This document shows, piece by piece, positions 43,534-52,431 of a stretch of DNA of 52,431 nt. Origin of the DNA: Brachionus koreanus (lineage: Eukaryota > Rotifera > Eurotatoria > Ploima > Brachionidae); assembly GCA_016987375.1 (NCBI GenBank), contig PJRA01000263.1:1091226-1143656 (forward strand), read 5' to 3'. The notes below the pieces were generated by a model. The model made no database searches and was not told the origin of the DNA. It saw only the letters and a list, made by a program, of their open reading frames with translations. The position numbers and the translations under genes are program-made. Position 1 is the stretch's first letter; the number at the start of each line of letters is the position of its first letter.

Positions 43534-45078
43534 CTATGTTTTAATTGTCAAATTTGTATATGGATTTTTATTTCCATTCGCATTAAAATCATCAGCTGGA
43601 TTGTAGACAAAAGCATCGTCAAGCAAATTATCATCAAAGACAGGATGCTCGGCCAAATTTAACCTATCGTCTTCATTTAGTCGAGTGCGGTTGTAAATAC
43701 TGTTTGAATTAGATCCATTTGACCTTGCAAAATATCTTAAATTGTGCACATAAACACTTGCTCTATCTTTGAATCTTCTCAAAATCAAATAAAAGTCTTC
43801 AAACCAGGCAAATAGATGATTTTGGTCATTTTTTAGCTGATTCGACTCAAGCTTTATTTTAATACAAACACAAAAAGACAAAATAACAAATAAAATCAAG
43901 AATATATAAAAAGCAAATAAGGCTAAATTTCTATATGAATGTTGTTTATCTGTTAAATTTATCATAACTTTACTTGTCATTTCAATTGGTTTACATGTCC
44001 GCTTTAGTGCATCACCTTGGAACCCATTCGCACACTTATCACAATGTTTTCCCGAAGTATTGTACAAACAACTGTGACAAAACCCATCAGAGTTACATTT
44101 TCTCAACTCAGAATTATTAATTAGTTTAAATGAATCAAAATATGAGTTGTTATTGCAATTGCATTTTACACATACTCCCAAATCATTTTTGTAATAGTCA
44201 AAACCTTCATTTAGACACTGATCACACAAAGAACCGGTGTATGGATGCTTGCATTTTTCACATTTTATTTCTTCTGGCTCAAAATTTTGACCTTTAGTGA
44301 CATTACAAATGCCACTTGAACGCGTTAGATCGCATGGACATGGCCAACAAAGTATTGGTTTATTATATCTTGGTACTTTGTAACAATGTGACTTGCATTG
44401 AGTACAATTCGTTTTTTCCGCATAGCATGAGAGCAAATTTGAAATTTTCGAGCCCATTTTACTCGAGTTGCTACAAGTGATTGACTCGACCAATTTTGGA
44501 TCGAATAGAGTTTTAAATTTGAATGAAAATGTTTTTGTATTAGATTGTGAAGTAAGATTTTGACCAGGCAAAAGTGACAGACTCAAATGAGCTCTGGTAC
44601 AGTTTATTTTTAAAAAAATTTTGTATGATCGATTGGGTTCCAAATCATTTATGTGAAATACGTGAATGTCTGTGTAGTTTTTTTTACGTATATATTTTTT
44701 TTGCCAATCACTGTAAAACTCACCACTCGGATCAGAGTTTTGATCAGGCACAATACTATCTTCTTTTTTTATTTGCTCCTCCTTTTCTATTAGATTAATG
44801 GGATTTGTTTGTAAAAATAAACTTGATTTAAGAGATATATCTCCATTAATAGGATCACTTGATGTTAACGAATATTTTATTTCATAATTAAAGGTTGTCT
44901 TTTTATCATCTATTATTTCAAAATAGGCCTTGTTTGAGTCAACGTCATAAATTTTGAGGGAAAAATCGGCTAAATCGCGCCTTAATTTTTTCTGATCATC
45001 TATTGCCCACAAACTTGATATCTGATTGACATAAATCAACAGTTGAATAAAATAGAATTGGATTAAAAGCATTTTCAT
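43534..45078 (-). CDS. Single-pass membrane protein with FN3-like and laminin-EGF domains (MEGF9-like)
   Basis: A 514-aa protein in one exon. Signal peptide about 1-24. Residues about 38-190 look like a fibronectin-III-type ectodomain (the HVFHINDLEPNRSYKIFLKI block is typical of its F strand) with several N-glycosylation sites. Residues about 218-250 are a Cys-rich lead-in (CTQCKSHC, CWPCPC). Laminin-type EGF repeats follow at about 246-288 (CEKC...TGSLCDQC) and 305-362 (CVKCNCNNN...CHSCLYNTSGKHCDKC, GFQGDALKRTC). One membrane helix at about 384-406 (ALFAFYIFLILFVILSF) and a 105-residue cytoplasmic tail with acidic stretches and a C-terminal YTNL, a Grb2-type YxN motif. The architecture resembles MEGF9-like adhesion or signalling receptors, but orthology is not shown; function is unknown. 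The ORF starts MKMLL and no intron is evident. Confidence 0.8.
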   Translation of the reverse strand: MKMLLIQFYFIQLLIYVNQISSLWAIDDQKKLRRDLADFSLKIYDVDSNKAYFEIIDDKKTTFNYEIKYSLTSSDPINGDISLKSSLFLQTNPINLIEKEEQIKKEDSIVPDQNSDPSGEFYSDWQKKYIRKKNYTDIHVFHINDLEPNRSYKIFLKINCTRAHLSLSLLPGQNLTSQSNTKTFSFKFKTLFDPKLVESITCSNSSKMGSKISNLLSCYAEKTNCTQCKSHCYKVPRYNKPILCWPCPCDLTRSSGICNVTKGQNFEPEEIKCEKCKHPYTGSLCDQCLNEGFDYYKNDLGVCVKCNCNNNSYFDSFKLINNSELRKCNSDGFCHSCLYNTSGKHCDKCANGFQGDALKRTCKPIEMTSKVMINLTDKQHSYRNLALFAFYIFLILFVILSFCVCIKIKLESNQLKNDQNHLFAWFEDFYLILRRFKDRASVYVHNLRYFARSNGSNSNSIYNRTRLNEDDRLNLAEHPVFDDNLLDDAFVYNPADDFNANGNKNPYTNLTIKT

Positions 45079-45185
45079 TTTTTTGATAATCTAAATTAAA
45101 AAATTATAATTAAAACTAAAAAAGTACAAAATCGTTTACTTTTTTGATTAAATAATAAAATAAAATTAAATAGAATCTAGTCAAG
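45079..45185. other. 5' flank of the laminin-EGF protein gene
   Basis: AT-rich; no distinct promoter element. Confidence 0.3.
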
Positions 45186-45258
45186 GTTCGGTCCGTATAG
45201 GCGAATGGTTTTTATGTAAGTCATTCAAGCAAAGGTTCAAAACTCACTGGGGTTAAAA
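45186..45258 (+). repeat. tRNA-like sequence (tRNA pseudogene or SINE head)
   Basis: GTATAGGCGAATGG fits a Pol III A-box, AGGTTCAAAACTC fits a B-box, and the spacing is that of a tRNA. The acceptor ends do not pair properly and no clean anticodon stem is seen. An A-run follows, as in tRNA-derived SINEs. Confidence 0.35.
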
Positions 45259-45311
45259 AAAAAATTGAGAAAAAATGCTTAGATGATTAAAGAGACTGGT
45301 TAATAATTGCA

Positions 45312-45352
45312 GTATTATTGATCAACTCGATGCAGTAACCACTGAGCCAGAT
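45312..45352 (-). repeat. tRNA 5'-half-like sequence, opposite strand
   Basis: The minus strand reads GATCTGGCTCAGTGGTTACT then GCATCGAGTTGATC, which is a good tRNA D-arm/A-box (TGGCTCAGTGG) and anticodon-stem-like continuation. No T-arm follows. It lies within 100 nt of the plus-strand tRNA-like segment. Confidence 0.35.
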
Positions 45353-47878
45353 CTCAAAAAGGTATGAAGAAAAGGAAATGAGCTCGTTCCCATGGATAAG
45401 GGACAATTATTATACACAATTAACATACTTTACCTAAAATAGTTTAGTCATGTTAAAAAATTAAACTTCAAAAATTAATAAGATTTACTAAAAAAAAAGA
45501 AAGCAAAGACTTATTTTAGGTTAAAAAAATGCTATAAATTGTGTTGCACTATTTTGCATTTTTTTTTAAATATCTTAATCTAATTAATTTTAATTTATCA
45601 AAAAATCAAACATTTTTTTTCATTTAATATTTGAATGTCATAAAACCTTTTATTTTAAGGTATGAATCATCTTATAAAATAAAAAAAATTGATATGGTGT
45701 TATTAAGTTTGGTTAGATCTAGGAAGTTAAATAAATCTCTGTAATTTACTGTCTTTAGACTACAAACTAGTATTAAAAAGTTTTTACAATTACAAAAATG
45801 ATTAAGAAGTTTGAGCAAAATTACAATTAAATTAAGTTGGTAATTTTTAAAAATGGTTTGATTAACATTAAAATCTTGTTTGTGCATTAAATTTTTTATC
45901 AAAAAATTTTGAAAAATATTTTTGCATGTTAACTTCTAACTGCTCATAAATCCTGTTAAAAATAACCGCCAGAAATAAAAATTTTTCATTCAAAATCTTA
46001 AGAGGTTTAATTAGTTTACACTTGCAGTTCTATGTGTGTCTATGAATTACTTAATAAATATATATATATTTTTTATTTTTTTTAATTAAATTAAATAATT
46101 AAATGAGCACGAAAAAAAAGAAGGATCTTAAATCGTATTATTGATGGTATTTTGTGTTGTTTTACATCTGAAAAGAAAATTAGCTCTGATGTAAATTTAC
46201 ATTGAAAATAATAATAATAACCATTCATTAATCTAATAAATCAATCAATGTAATAGATTTTAATAGTTTAATTGTGAGGCTTGATGGTTGGATGATGAAA
46301 CAAAAAAAAGCGATTGCTACGACTAACTCTTTAGAGTTATGCTTAAATAATCTCTAAGCTGCAGTTTAATCTTTTACTACTACAATTATTATTTAACAAA
46401 TTAAAGTTTTGATTTCTCAATCAATGTTTAAATTTTTTAATAATTTTTTGACATTAAGCTCTAAAGCAAAAAAAAATTAAAACAATAGAGCTGTTTGAAC
46501 ATGTTTTTTTTAAATATTAGCAAATAAGGAAATTAATTAATTCAACCCTAGAATTAAACCAAAATTTTCTTTTTCATCTTATTTCAACAAAAGCATAATT
46601 TAATTTACAGATTCACTTATAAAGATTTTTTTTAATTATTTTGGAAACGTTTAATGCATTCTAATCAAATGCTAAATTTCTTTTAATATATATATTTTTT
46701 TTAAATAAAAACTCTATTTTTTTACTTCGCTTAAAAAAGGGTGTAGAAATATCACAGAAATACAAATTTTCTCAATTCTTAAATGCTCTAATTAATTTTT
46801 AATTAAAACAAAGAAAAAATTAACAAAATCATTAAGAGTTTATTTAAGACTTAAAAACAACTCGCTAAAAATCACGTAGGAAACTCAGTTGATCTTTCTT
46901 TTGTTCAACTAATGTAAATTTTACTGTTTACTTTAATAATAAATAAATTTCAAAGCAAAAATAATAAAAATCTTTTGTAAAAAGAATTTTTGCATCAAGT
47001 AAATGAGTTATTAAATGACTTATTTTCTTGTGTATTTCAATAGAAATCTTTTTCTTTAGTAAGTAATTTCTGCATCGCATCTTTATTAAAGTAAACATTT
47101 CAAAATATCTTTGATAAACTTTTTAATCGTGTTACTAATTTCTTATCTTAAACATATATTTTTTAATAAGCAACATGCTTTAGTTAATTTAAATTTTATA
47201 GAAAATTTGTTTTAAAACTACATCAAAAAAATTTAATATTTGTTACAGATAGTTAAAATAATCATGATCTTAAATTTTGATTTTTTATTAAAAAATTATA
47301 AAAAAAAATATGCTTATTTAAAGAAGCTATTTATATTAGCAAAAATTAAACTTCACATTATTTAAAAGTGTGTTTCATATATAATTCAACAATGAATGAT
47401 GCATTGGTTTATTAATAATTCATCAAATAATTTTTAAAAATTAGAAATCTTAAATATAATATAATTGATTTTTTTAAATAATCATACATAGTTCGTAGCT
47501 GGCAGAAATTGAAATAAAGCATTTCATTTTGTAAAGGATTGACTTGAGTGGAAAAATTTTTTACGTTAATTTTACGTAATAAATAACAAAAACATGGTTT
47601 TAAAATCAATACAGTATTAAAATTAAATTACTTTACTAGAAAAATTTCCAAAAAATAAATTTGAAATAAAATAGTATGAGAAAATTTTTTAAAATTTTTG
47701 TTAATTCTATTAATTTTCTCACTCGAACACTTCAATAAAATTCATCAAATCAACTTTTTCCACTTTTTCTGGCTCAAAACACATTATCCCAATCCCAAGT
47801 CAATTATAAATGTATTAAAACTGAAAATAATTTAATGCATCAATACAAGCATAAGCTCATTGATGATTTGTATCATCA
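45353..47878. other. AT-rich gene-free stretch
   Basis: CCCATGGATAAGGGAC at about 45389-45404 is a small hairpin. Microsatellites: (TA)n near 46056 and 46686, (AAT)n near 46206. No coding signal; the short ORFs at 45672-45902 and 47412-47609 (minus) are low-complexity. Confidence 0.4.
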
Positions 47879-47975
47879 ATAATAATAATAATAGTAGTAT
47901 TCTACGATCAAATTAGTTTAACTAAATTAACAAAGCAGGATAACTAATTGAATCCCACTATAGGAAATTTTTCAT
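47879..47975 (-). repeat. LINE-type 3' end with hairpin and TTA microsatellite
   Basis: On the minus strand: CTATAGTGGGATTCAATTAG, then TTATCCTGCTTTGTTAATTT, hairpin TTAGTTAAACTAA, GATCGTAGAATACTACTA and (TTA)n. It is about 80% alike to 52321-52410 over about 65 nt by eye, and has the same layout as the 3' end of the LINE at 21787. No RT was recognised upstream. Confidence 0.6.
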
Positions 47976-50584
47976 CAATCATCAATGATCATCATGATTT
48001 CTCTCAACTTTAAAGTATTTTCTCTAGAAGAAAAGTAAAAATTTCTAGAAAAATTTTTAGAAAATCGATTGGTAATTTTAAAAAATCCTATTATGTCTCT
48101 TCGGATTTGTCTTGTAAAAATTTAATTTTTATTCTCTTGATACTTCTTCCCATTAAAACCGTCTCTTATTAGCCTATTATCATTAAATTATCATTGACTA
48201 TAACAAAAAGTTTATATGCATTTTCGCTAAAATATTTCAAGTTGAAAAAATAATTTCCTTGTTTAAGATTTTTCCTAAGATTTAAGATTTTAAAATTAAA
48301 GAGATTAAGTTAAATGAAAAACTATATTTACTTAGGACTTAAATTTATATTAAATTGGGCATGACTTTACAAAAATTTGACTTAAACATATATGATTTTG
48401 GCCTAATCCTAAGATTATTTGGACCATAACCGAATTGAAAATATCTGACATTAATTTTTTATTTAAAACAAGATTTTATTGCTTTTTAAATGAATTTTGA
48501 ATGCACTTTTTAAAAACTCCTGCTTCTGAACTAATGATTAATGTATTATGTTTTTTTCTAGATTATATTTTTTAATTTCACTTTTAACAATTATACTTTT
48601 GGAAATGAAAATTAACAAAATATTTATTGAATAATCGATTTCTTTGTTAAAATGTACATCATAACTCAATAAAAAAAACTATATTTACATATCGGAAGTG
48701 ATTGATTTTTCTGAAAAAAAATTAAAAAAATATTCCATAAATAGACTATCTGATTGTTGAAAAATCGTTCAATGTTTTCACCAAAGTCGGTAAAACAAGA
48801 TTTCTATAGACTTTTTTTTTATACTCCAGTTAAGTGATGCAAAAAAAAATTTAAAATATACCAAAAAATTTATTTTTAAATAAATTATACTATTAATAAG
48901 ATCATGATTTTATTATTAATTTAAAAAAATACTCTTTTATTTATAAACCATCTTCCTTTGTTTTGGTCTTAAAGACTACAATTATTATTTATAACAGAGA
49001 AAGTTAACTGACTAAAATATGTAAATTTTTATTTTAAAAATGATATCAGATCTTTAAAAAAACATTTACTGAATTTACTTGAATATACATAAGATTTTTT
49101 CCTTTCTAACAAAAATAACCTAATTACTTGCTAAAAGATATTACTATCTACGAAATTAAATTCTTTATTGGCACCATGATGAGGCAGCAATTAAACTCTC
49201 AAAGCGAAAAATTTTCATAATCATCTACAGATCTGAAAATTGAAATTTATAAACTTATTTAAACAAAAAAAATATTCCATCTTTCAAATATATCAATAAA
49301 AAAATAACTTAAGAAAAAAAATATATTTTTTAGATTTTACAAACAAATAGCAAAATTTTATTTTATTTATTAAATTAAAATTTTTGCTAAATTAAACTAA
49401 TTAGTTTAAGAAAAAACTCTAATTATCTTAAGATTTGTGTAAAAAAATTTAAAGCTTAGAACTGAAGTAATCAAAGCAATTTTTCTAGAAAAATAAAATC
49501 TAATTAGATTCAATTGCCCAGGCTATTTTGTCTTAATTGAAAATTAAAATTGAGAAAAATAAAATTATGAAAATAACCGTTAAATACTCATGGAAAAAGA
49601 AGAGAAAAAAAATCGATTTTATCTTTTTGAGTTAAAAAAAAGACCTAGAATGAAATATGTTGCCAGCAAATATTAAAATTTTTATTGAATTTTTGTGACT
49701 AATGCTAAAAGCTACAAAAACGCGATTAATCTTCATTAAGTCTGTCTAAACAGGTTTAAAGCGAGTTTGACTCGGCGCCAACGATTGATCGACATGCAAA
49801 TACATCAGCCTTTTGTAACTAATGGAAATTTTATTGAATTTTTTGTGATTATTGCAACAAGATGCTTGAATTATAATTTCGTAAATTATCGATCGATTGC
49901 AAATTCATTTAAATTACTGAGAATTGAACATAATTTTTTAGCTTGTTTCCTTTGTTATTTTTTGAAAATAAATAAATCAAATTTATTGATTGTTTTTTTT
50001 TTTTCTTTTTTGGTTAAATTTGCACTTAAAAATAGAATGGATTGACAAATATATAGAGCGATTAGTTTAATGATTTGATCGAATTTAAAGATGCTTGAGA
50101 AGACAGATATAAATGAATTGGATTGAATTGAATTGGTCAAAAAGAAAATTGGGAAAAATTTTTTAAAAATTTAATCAGCCAAGAATTTAAAAAAAAATTA
50201 ATAAAATTTTTTTTGATTCATAAATTCTATGAAATCAAAATCAAAAATATTTGTACGGTTTTATTTCAAATAATAAAAAAATATTTGCAACCTAAAACTG
50301 AAAGTCTTAATTAGAAAAATTTCAGTTTAATCTGGCATAGATTGAAAATGAATATTATTGATTTTGAAACAATCAAATGAGAACGTTTTGTCTCATAGTG
50401 AATTTTGATTTCAATCGTTTTATTTTACTGAATGCAAAATAAATATGTAAAGGTACATATAAGATTCTAAAGATTATAAATTATAAAAAAAATTTTGCAT
50501 TTTTTTAACTTATCAATTAAGAAAAAAAGGTAATTTTCAAAAAAATTAGGAGCCAAAAAACTGACGATATTTTTTTTCAACTTG
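47976..50584. other. AT-rich gene-free stretch
   Basis: The 92-codon plus-strand ORF at 49767-50045 and its minus-strand shadow have no recognisable motif. GC-richer words at 49755-49800 (GCGAGTTTGACTCGGC) may be an old repeat. Not called as a gene. Confidence 0.4.
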
Positions 50585-50940
50585 GTTTTGGTATCTATAA
50601 TATCTTCTTCTCAGAAAATGACCCATTGAACAAAAAAGATGATAATCAGAAAGGAAAAGATCTGGACTGTATGCTGAATGAAGAAGAAGTTCGAAATTTT
50701 CCAGATCTTATTTTGCCATTGTCATTCTTACTATATGTATGAGATCTAACTTTATCTTTAAGAAGCCGAAAACCCAGCTTTCGGTTGACCAGAGAAGAAC
50801 ATCTTTTTTTGAAGTAAAACACATATTCGTTCATATTGTTCAAAATAAAGTTGATTGTATTTAAAGCACCACCTTCTATATCGGATCCAGTCCAAAGTGT
50901 ATTACTCCTCAGAATTAAAACCAAACACCCAACATCAACT
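50585..50940 (-). pseudogene. mariner (DD34D) transposase fragment, copy 2
   Basis: On the minus strand: GGALNTINFILNNMNEYVF and SLVNRKLGFRLLKDKVRSHT (aligned with 'ETINxxxYxxQL' and 'NRKGVVFxxDNARPHT'), then in another frame LHSAYSPDLFLSDYHLFCSM followed by GHFLRRRYY, the C-terminal catalytic-Asp block. At least one frameshift. It shares DNA words such as CAGAAAG-GAAAGATCT, CTTTCGGTT-ACCAGAGAAG and TTGTTCAAAATAAA with 23496-23795. The N-terminal half and inverted repeats are not seen. Confidence 0.8.
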
Positions 50941-52320
50941 TTATATCAAAGCGTCTTCTTTTCATAACTAGCTAAGCTGGTAACTGATTGAGATGGGTTC
51001 ATTCATTGATTTCTTTAATCTCAATTTCGAAAATAGATCCACTTCTTATTAAAAGTAAATATACATCTGAAAAATCATTCTTCTAGAGAGTTTTCCTGCA
51101 AATTTAAATGCGTGGTTGAATATCAAAATCTGTCAAATAATGAAGAACAAATCATTTTAACCTTCAATTAAACAAATTTTATAAATTACTTTTGTTGCCG
51201 ATAAAATTTCAATATTTTCACTTAAAGTCTTTAATTATTTTTTTTAGTGTAAAAATCGTTTATTTATTTTTTTTTAGTGTAAAATTAACAAAGAGCTAGA
51301 CATATCATTCTGAAGAGCATTAAAGTCTGTTTTTTTAAGCATGTTTTAGAATTACACATATTCTAAAATAAAATTTTAAAAACGCAAAGTTGCATGACTA
51401 AGCATAATATTTTATGAATAAAAATTATCAGAATATTAACAATAAGAAAAAATTTAATGGCGTTTAGAAATTCAATTCAAATTTTCGTAAAATTATTTCC
51501 TATTTTTAATTTTTAATAAAAAAATTCAAATTCTATGCTGTTTCGTGTCGAATCCAACAGTATGCTACTGACAGTCCTGTACAGTTACTATCTTGAATCA
51601 ATATTATATAAAGCAAATAGTTCTCATAATTTAACTTTAAATATAATGCTCCGTTAAGGTATACAATTTTTTACAAAATTTCCGAACCATTTCAAGTCAA
51701 TATTTGAATATTCAGGTGTAAAAATATCCTTTATTTTAGATTTTTTATTATTCAAATATTTATAATAATATTAATAAATAAACGAAATTTTTTTAAATAA
51801 TTTTAATATAAAATTTTGTTCATGATTCTAAAAAGAAATTTGACTGAGATGATTATAGTGATGAAAGTCCTCACAATACGCATTACAAACAAAAATTTGT
51901 GAAACCAAGGTTAACCAAGGAAAAAAAATATTTTGGGTTGCTTATGCATGCACTAAAGCTTAAGAATCAAAAGTTGTCTCATGCATGATCTCGCAAGGGT
52001 TTTTGATAATTAAAACTAGTGAACGATATTGAATGGTCTTTGAATAGTATGTTTATCTGTCAGAGTTGGTCAAAAGTCAAAGTTTAAATTCAAAATTTGA
52101 TTTTGATTTGAAATTATTTTTAAGTCAAGTCAAAGTCTGAGTTTCAAAGATAAAAGAGATTGAGATGATTTGAAATTTTATAATATTTCAATATTTAACT
52201 GAAACATAAATTTTTACAGCGTCTTCTATAATAAAATTAATTTTCTCTATTATATCATCTTTTTGTTTAAAATTTTAAATTTTGATGCTAAAGAGAATAC
52301 AATCACTTGATTTTACTTCT
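50941..52320. other. AT-rich intergenic
   Basis: A moderately complex stretch at 51840-52010 was not identified. At 52065-52140 AAGTCAAAGT words recur. No gene. Confidence 0.4.
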
Positions 52321-52431
52321 TATAATAATAATAATAATAGTTAATATTCTACGGTCAAGTTTAGTTTAACTAAACTGACAAAGCAGGAAGACTAACGTAA
52401 TCCCGCTATAGTAGACTTTTCGTTATTTTTG
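52321..52431 (-). repeat. LINE-type 3' end with hairpin and TTA microsatellite (runs off the window)
   Basis: On the minus strand: CTATAGCGGGATTACGTTAG, TCTTCCTGCTTTGTC, hairpin AGTTTAG-TTAAA-CTAAACT (52358-52376), TTGACCGTAGAATATTAACT and (TTA)n. Same family as 47879-47975. The element body, if any, lies beyond the window end. Confidence 0.6.

Noticed and set aside
44574..44798. 74-codon plus-strand ORF inside the laminin-EGF gene
   Set aside because: Antisense shadow of a well-supported coding exon.
49767..50045. 92-codon plus-strand ORF
   Set aside because: No recognisable domain, F/N/I-rich, with an equally long antisense shadow. Insufficient support for a gene.
1..52431. CRISPR arrays, bacterial operons, riboswitches or a prokaryotic origin
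   Set aside because: No regularly spaced repeats of CRISPR type and no prokaryotic gene organisation. Introns, polyadenylation signals and animal gene families show a eukaryotic nuclear region.

Overview
The window is eukaryotic nuclear DNA, very AT-rich. Spliceosomal introns are short (mostly 50-170 nt, GT-AG, often with GTAAAA-type donors), polyadenylation signals are AATAAA, and the gene set is animal: a biogenic-amine GPCR, a phospholipid scramblase, polyamine oxidases and a laminin-EGF receptor-like membrane protein. The composition, tiny introns and many decayed retroelements fit a small invertebrate. A monogonont rotifer such as Brachionus is my best guess, but this is inference, not proof.

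Layout. 0-1.2 kb: palindromic TGGTCACATA cluster, then a decayed LINE. 1.7-3.4 kb (minus) and 6.6-8.3 kb (plus): two divergently transcribed FAD polyamine oxidase paralogues. One ends in a peroxisomal PTS1-like tripeptide and the other does not. 8.7-24.1 kb: a gene desert with transposon relics (pogo-like end, Ty3/gypsy integrase fragment, hAT-like MITE, LINE with hairpin and microsatellite 3' end, mariner fragment). 24.6-25.9 kb: intronless aminergic GPCR. 26.2-29.3 kb: a foldback element, a MITE and an hAT transposase relic. 30.4-32.0 kb: a single-exon fusion of an RmlC-like cupin that lacks its key histidines to an intact RmlB/TGDS dehydratase. 32.3-33.3 kb: 5'-truncated LINE. 34.5-36.9 kb (minus): seven-exon phospholipid scramblase whose first intron collected a GC-rich repeat, a MITE and a solo LINE tail. 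39.4-40.4 kb: GC-richer, frameshifted RT/RNase H relic, probably DIRS-like. 40.6-42.4 kb: three tRNA-Val(CAC) genes with identical 72-nt bodies, with another LINE RT fragment between the first two. 43.5-45.1 kb (minus): single-pass FN3/laminin-EGF membrane protein. 45.1-52.4 kb: tRNA-like relics, two related LINE-type 3' ends and a second mariner fragment.

The cellular genes form no operon or pathway cluster. The two polyamine oxidases are the only evident functional pair: back-catabolism of polyamines, perhaps split between peroxisome and cytosol. The most unusual gene is the RmlC-like/RmlB fusion of nucleotide-sugar (6-deoxyhexose) metabolism. Exon structures were assigned by eye from splice signals, reading-frame continuity and family conservation. 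Nothing was computed or searched.
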